Origin: Methylotenera versatilis 301
GTDB taxonomy: Bacteria; Pseudomonadota; Gammaproteobacteria; Burkholderiales; Methylophilaceae
Assembly (NCBI RefSeq): GCF_000093025.1
Contig: NC_014207.1
Coordinates: 2,418,001-2,482,000, forward strand
Direction: 5' to 3'
DNA: 64,000 nucleotides
Shown here: piece after piece, positions 63,393 through 64,000 of the stretch
How the letters are laid out: every line of letters starts with the position of its first letter
How positions within the stretch are numbered: position 1 is the stretch's first letter
Position numbers and translations under genes: made by a program
The notes under the pieces: generated by a model
The model's database searches: none
Told to the model about the DNA's origin: nothing
The model's input: only the letters and a program-made list of their open reading frames with translations

Positions 63393-64000
63393 TTAGCTAG
63401 CTTTCTTTTTATCATTCACAATAGACTCTAACAAAGCACGTAAGTCTTTAGAAACTTCTGGATGTTTTAGTCCTAGACGAATCGTTGCTTCTAAATAACC
63501 AAATTTAGAGCCACAGTCATAGCGTACACCATCAAATCGGTACGCTAATATTTGTTCTTCAGTAAGCAATCCTGAAATACCATCGGTTAATTGTATTTCA
63601 CCGCCGGCACCAGCTTTCACATTGTCTAAGTGATGGAAAATTCTAGGAGTCAGAATATAACGTCCTACCACCGCCAATGTAGATGGTGCATCTTTTGGAT
63701 CAGGCTTCTCTACGATCGCTGAAACTTGCTCAATATTTTTGTTGAGTGGCGTGGTTGCAACAATACCATAGCTCTTGGTTTGATCTGCTGGTACATTCTC
63801 AACGCCTAGAAGTGAGCAACGGTAGTAATCATAAGCCTCTACCATTTGCTTCATGATAGGCGTTTTACCATCAAGTAAATCATCCGCTAAAATCACAGCA
63901 AATGCATCATCATTCACCACAGGCTTAGCTAAGCGCACCGCATGGCCTAAACCCAAAGCTTGCGTTTGGCGAATATAAATACAGTTAACGTTTTTAGGAA
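63393..64000 (-). CDS. galU: UTP-glucose-1-phosphate uridylyltransferase (5' part outside window)
   Basis: The minus-strand frame is open to base 64000, so the N-terminal third is missing. Residues NCIYIRQTQALGLGHAV, then FAVILADDLLDG, VEKPDPKDAPS, VGRYILTPRIFHHLD, GGEIQLTDGI and DCGSKFGYLEATIR are classic GalU. Makes UDP-glucose from UTP and glucose-1-phosphate for envelope sugars. The apparent start at 63956 is an internal TTG. Confidence 0.95.
   Translation of the reverse strand, partial: PKNVNCIYIRQTQALGLGHAVRLAKPVVNDDAFAVILADDLLDGKTPIMKQMVEAYDYYRCSLLGVENVPADQTKSYGIVATTPLNKNIEQVSAIVEKPDPKDAPSTLAVVGRYILTPRIFHHLDNVKAGAGGEIQLTDGISGLLTEEQILAYRFDGVRYDCGSKFGYLEATIRLGLKHPEVSKDLRALLESIVNDKKKAS

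Overview
The window is AT-rich bacterial chromosome, most likely from a methylotrophic betaproteobacterium of the Methylophilaceae (Methylotenera-like). The main reasons are a complete mxaRSACKL methanol-dehydrogenase accessory cluster, an alaS-lysC-tRNA-Ser backbone and protein sequences of betaproteobacterial character. The genus is an inference; no 16S gene is present.

Layout. 1-2206 is backbone (3' end of alaS, lysC, tRNA-Ser). 2187-10544 is an 8.4-kb island integrated in tRNA-Ser(GCT) and flanked by a perfect 23-bp repeat. It carries a tyrosine integrase, about 0.8 kb of word-biased non-coding DNA, a serine resolvase, a secreted nuclease, a retron, a umuDC-type SOS cassette, a winged-helix protein and a structured non-coding element at its right end. 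About 70 bp further on, tRNA-Arg(ACG) carries a second island (10645-17637, 56-bp exact flanking repeat). It has an integrase, an excisionase-like HTH protein, a replication initiator, an unknown protein, a zinc protease and a trypsin-like protease. A decayed integrase stub follows its right repeat, so this tRNA has been used more than once.

17909-31063 is mixed accessory or backbone: a MASE1/CHASE/PAS/GGDEF diguanylate cyclase, a Kef-type antiporter, an orphan phage-spike/PAAR-like pair, azoreductase, a DedA-rhodanese fusion, a MocR regulator, an alcohol dehydrogenase between a dead LysR gene and a dead aldo/keto reductase gene, a LexA-like repressor behind a 34-bp palindrome, and MarC. 31227-43455 is one long minus-strand nitrogen operon controlled by a guanidine-I (ykkC) riboswitch: ABC importer, creatininase-family hydrolase, GSIII-like ligase, two DUF1989 proteins (carboxyguanidine deiminase), a urea/guanidine carboxylase and a split allophanate hydrolase. 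Together they can import guanidine and convert it to ammonia and CO2.

43698-45549 is a MarR/MFS pair; 45637-50939 is mxaRSACKL; 51128-57887 is an unknown membrane protein followed by TetR, MarR and a four-gene FUSC-type tripartite efflux operon. 57930-63248 is a LysR regulator with an IorAB-type molybdenum hydroxylase and its cofactor proteins (XdhC, MocA). The window ends inside galU.

The most interesting element is the retron at 5983-7640: RT, overlapping Xre-type HTH, a 48-residue basic membrane peptide, and a predicted msr-msd RNA with its own promoter upstream of the peptide. It resembles the HTH-associated (type VI) retrons, with the RNA placed in the 5' leader of the candidate effector. 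All function calls come from reading the sequence and family knowledge; no database search was run.
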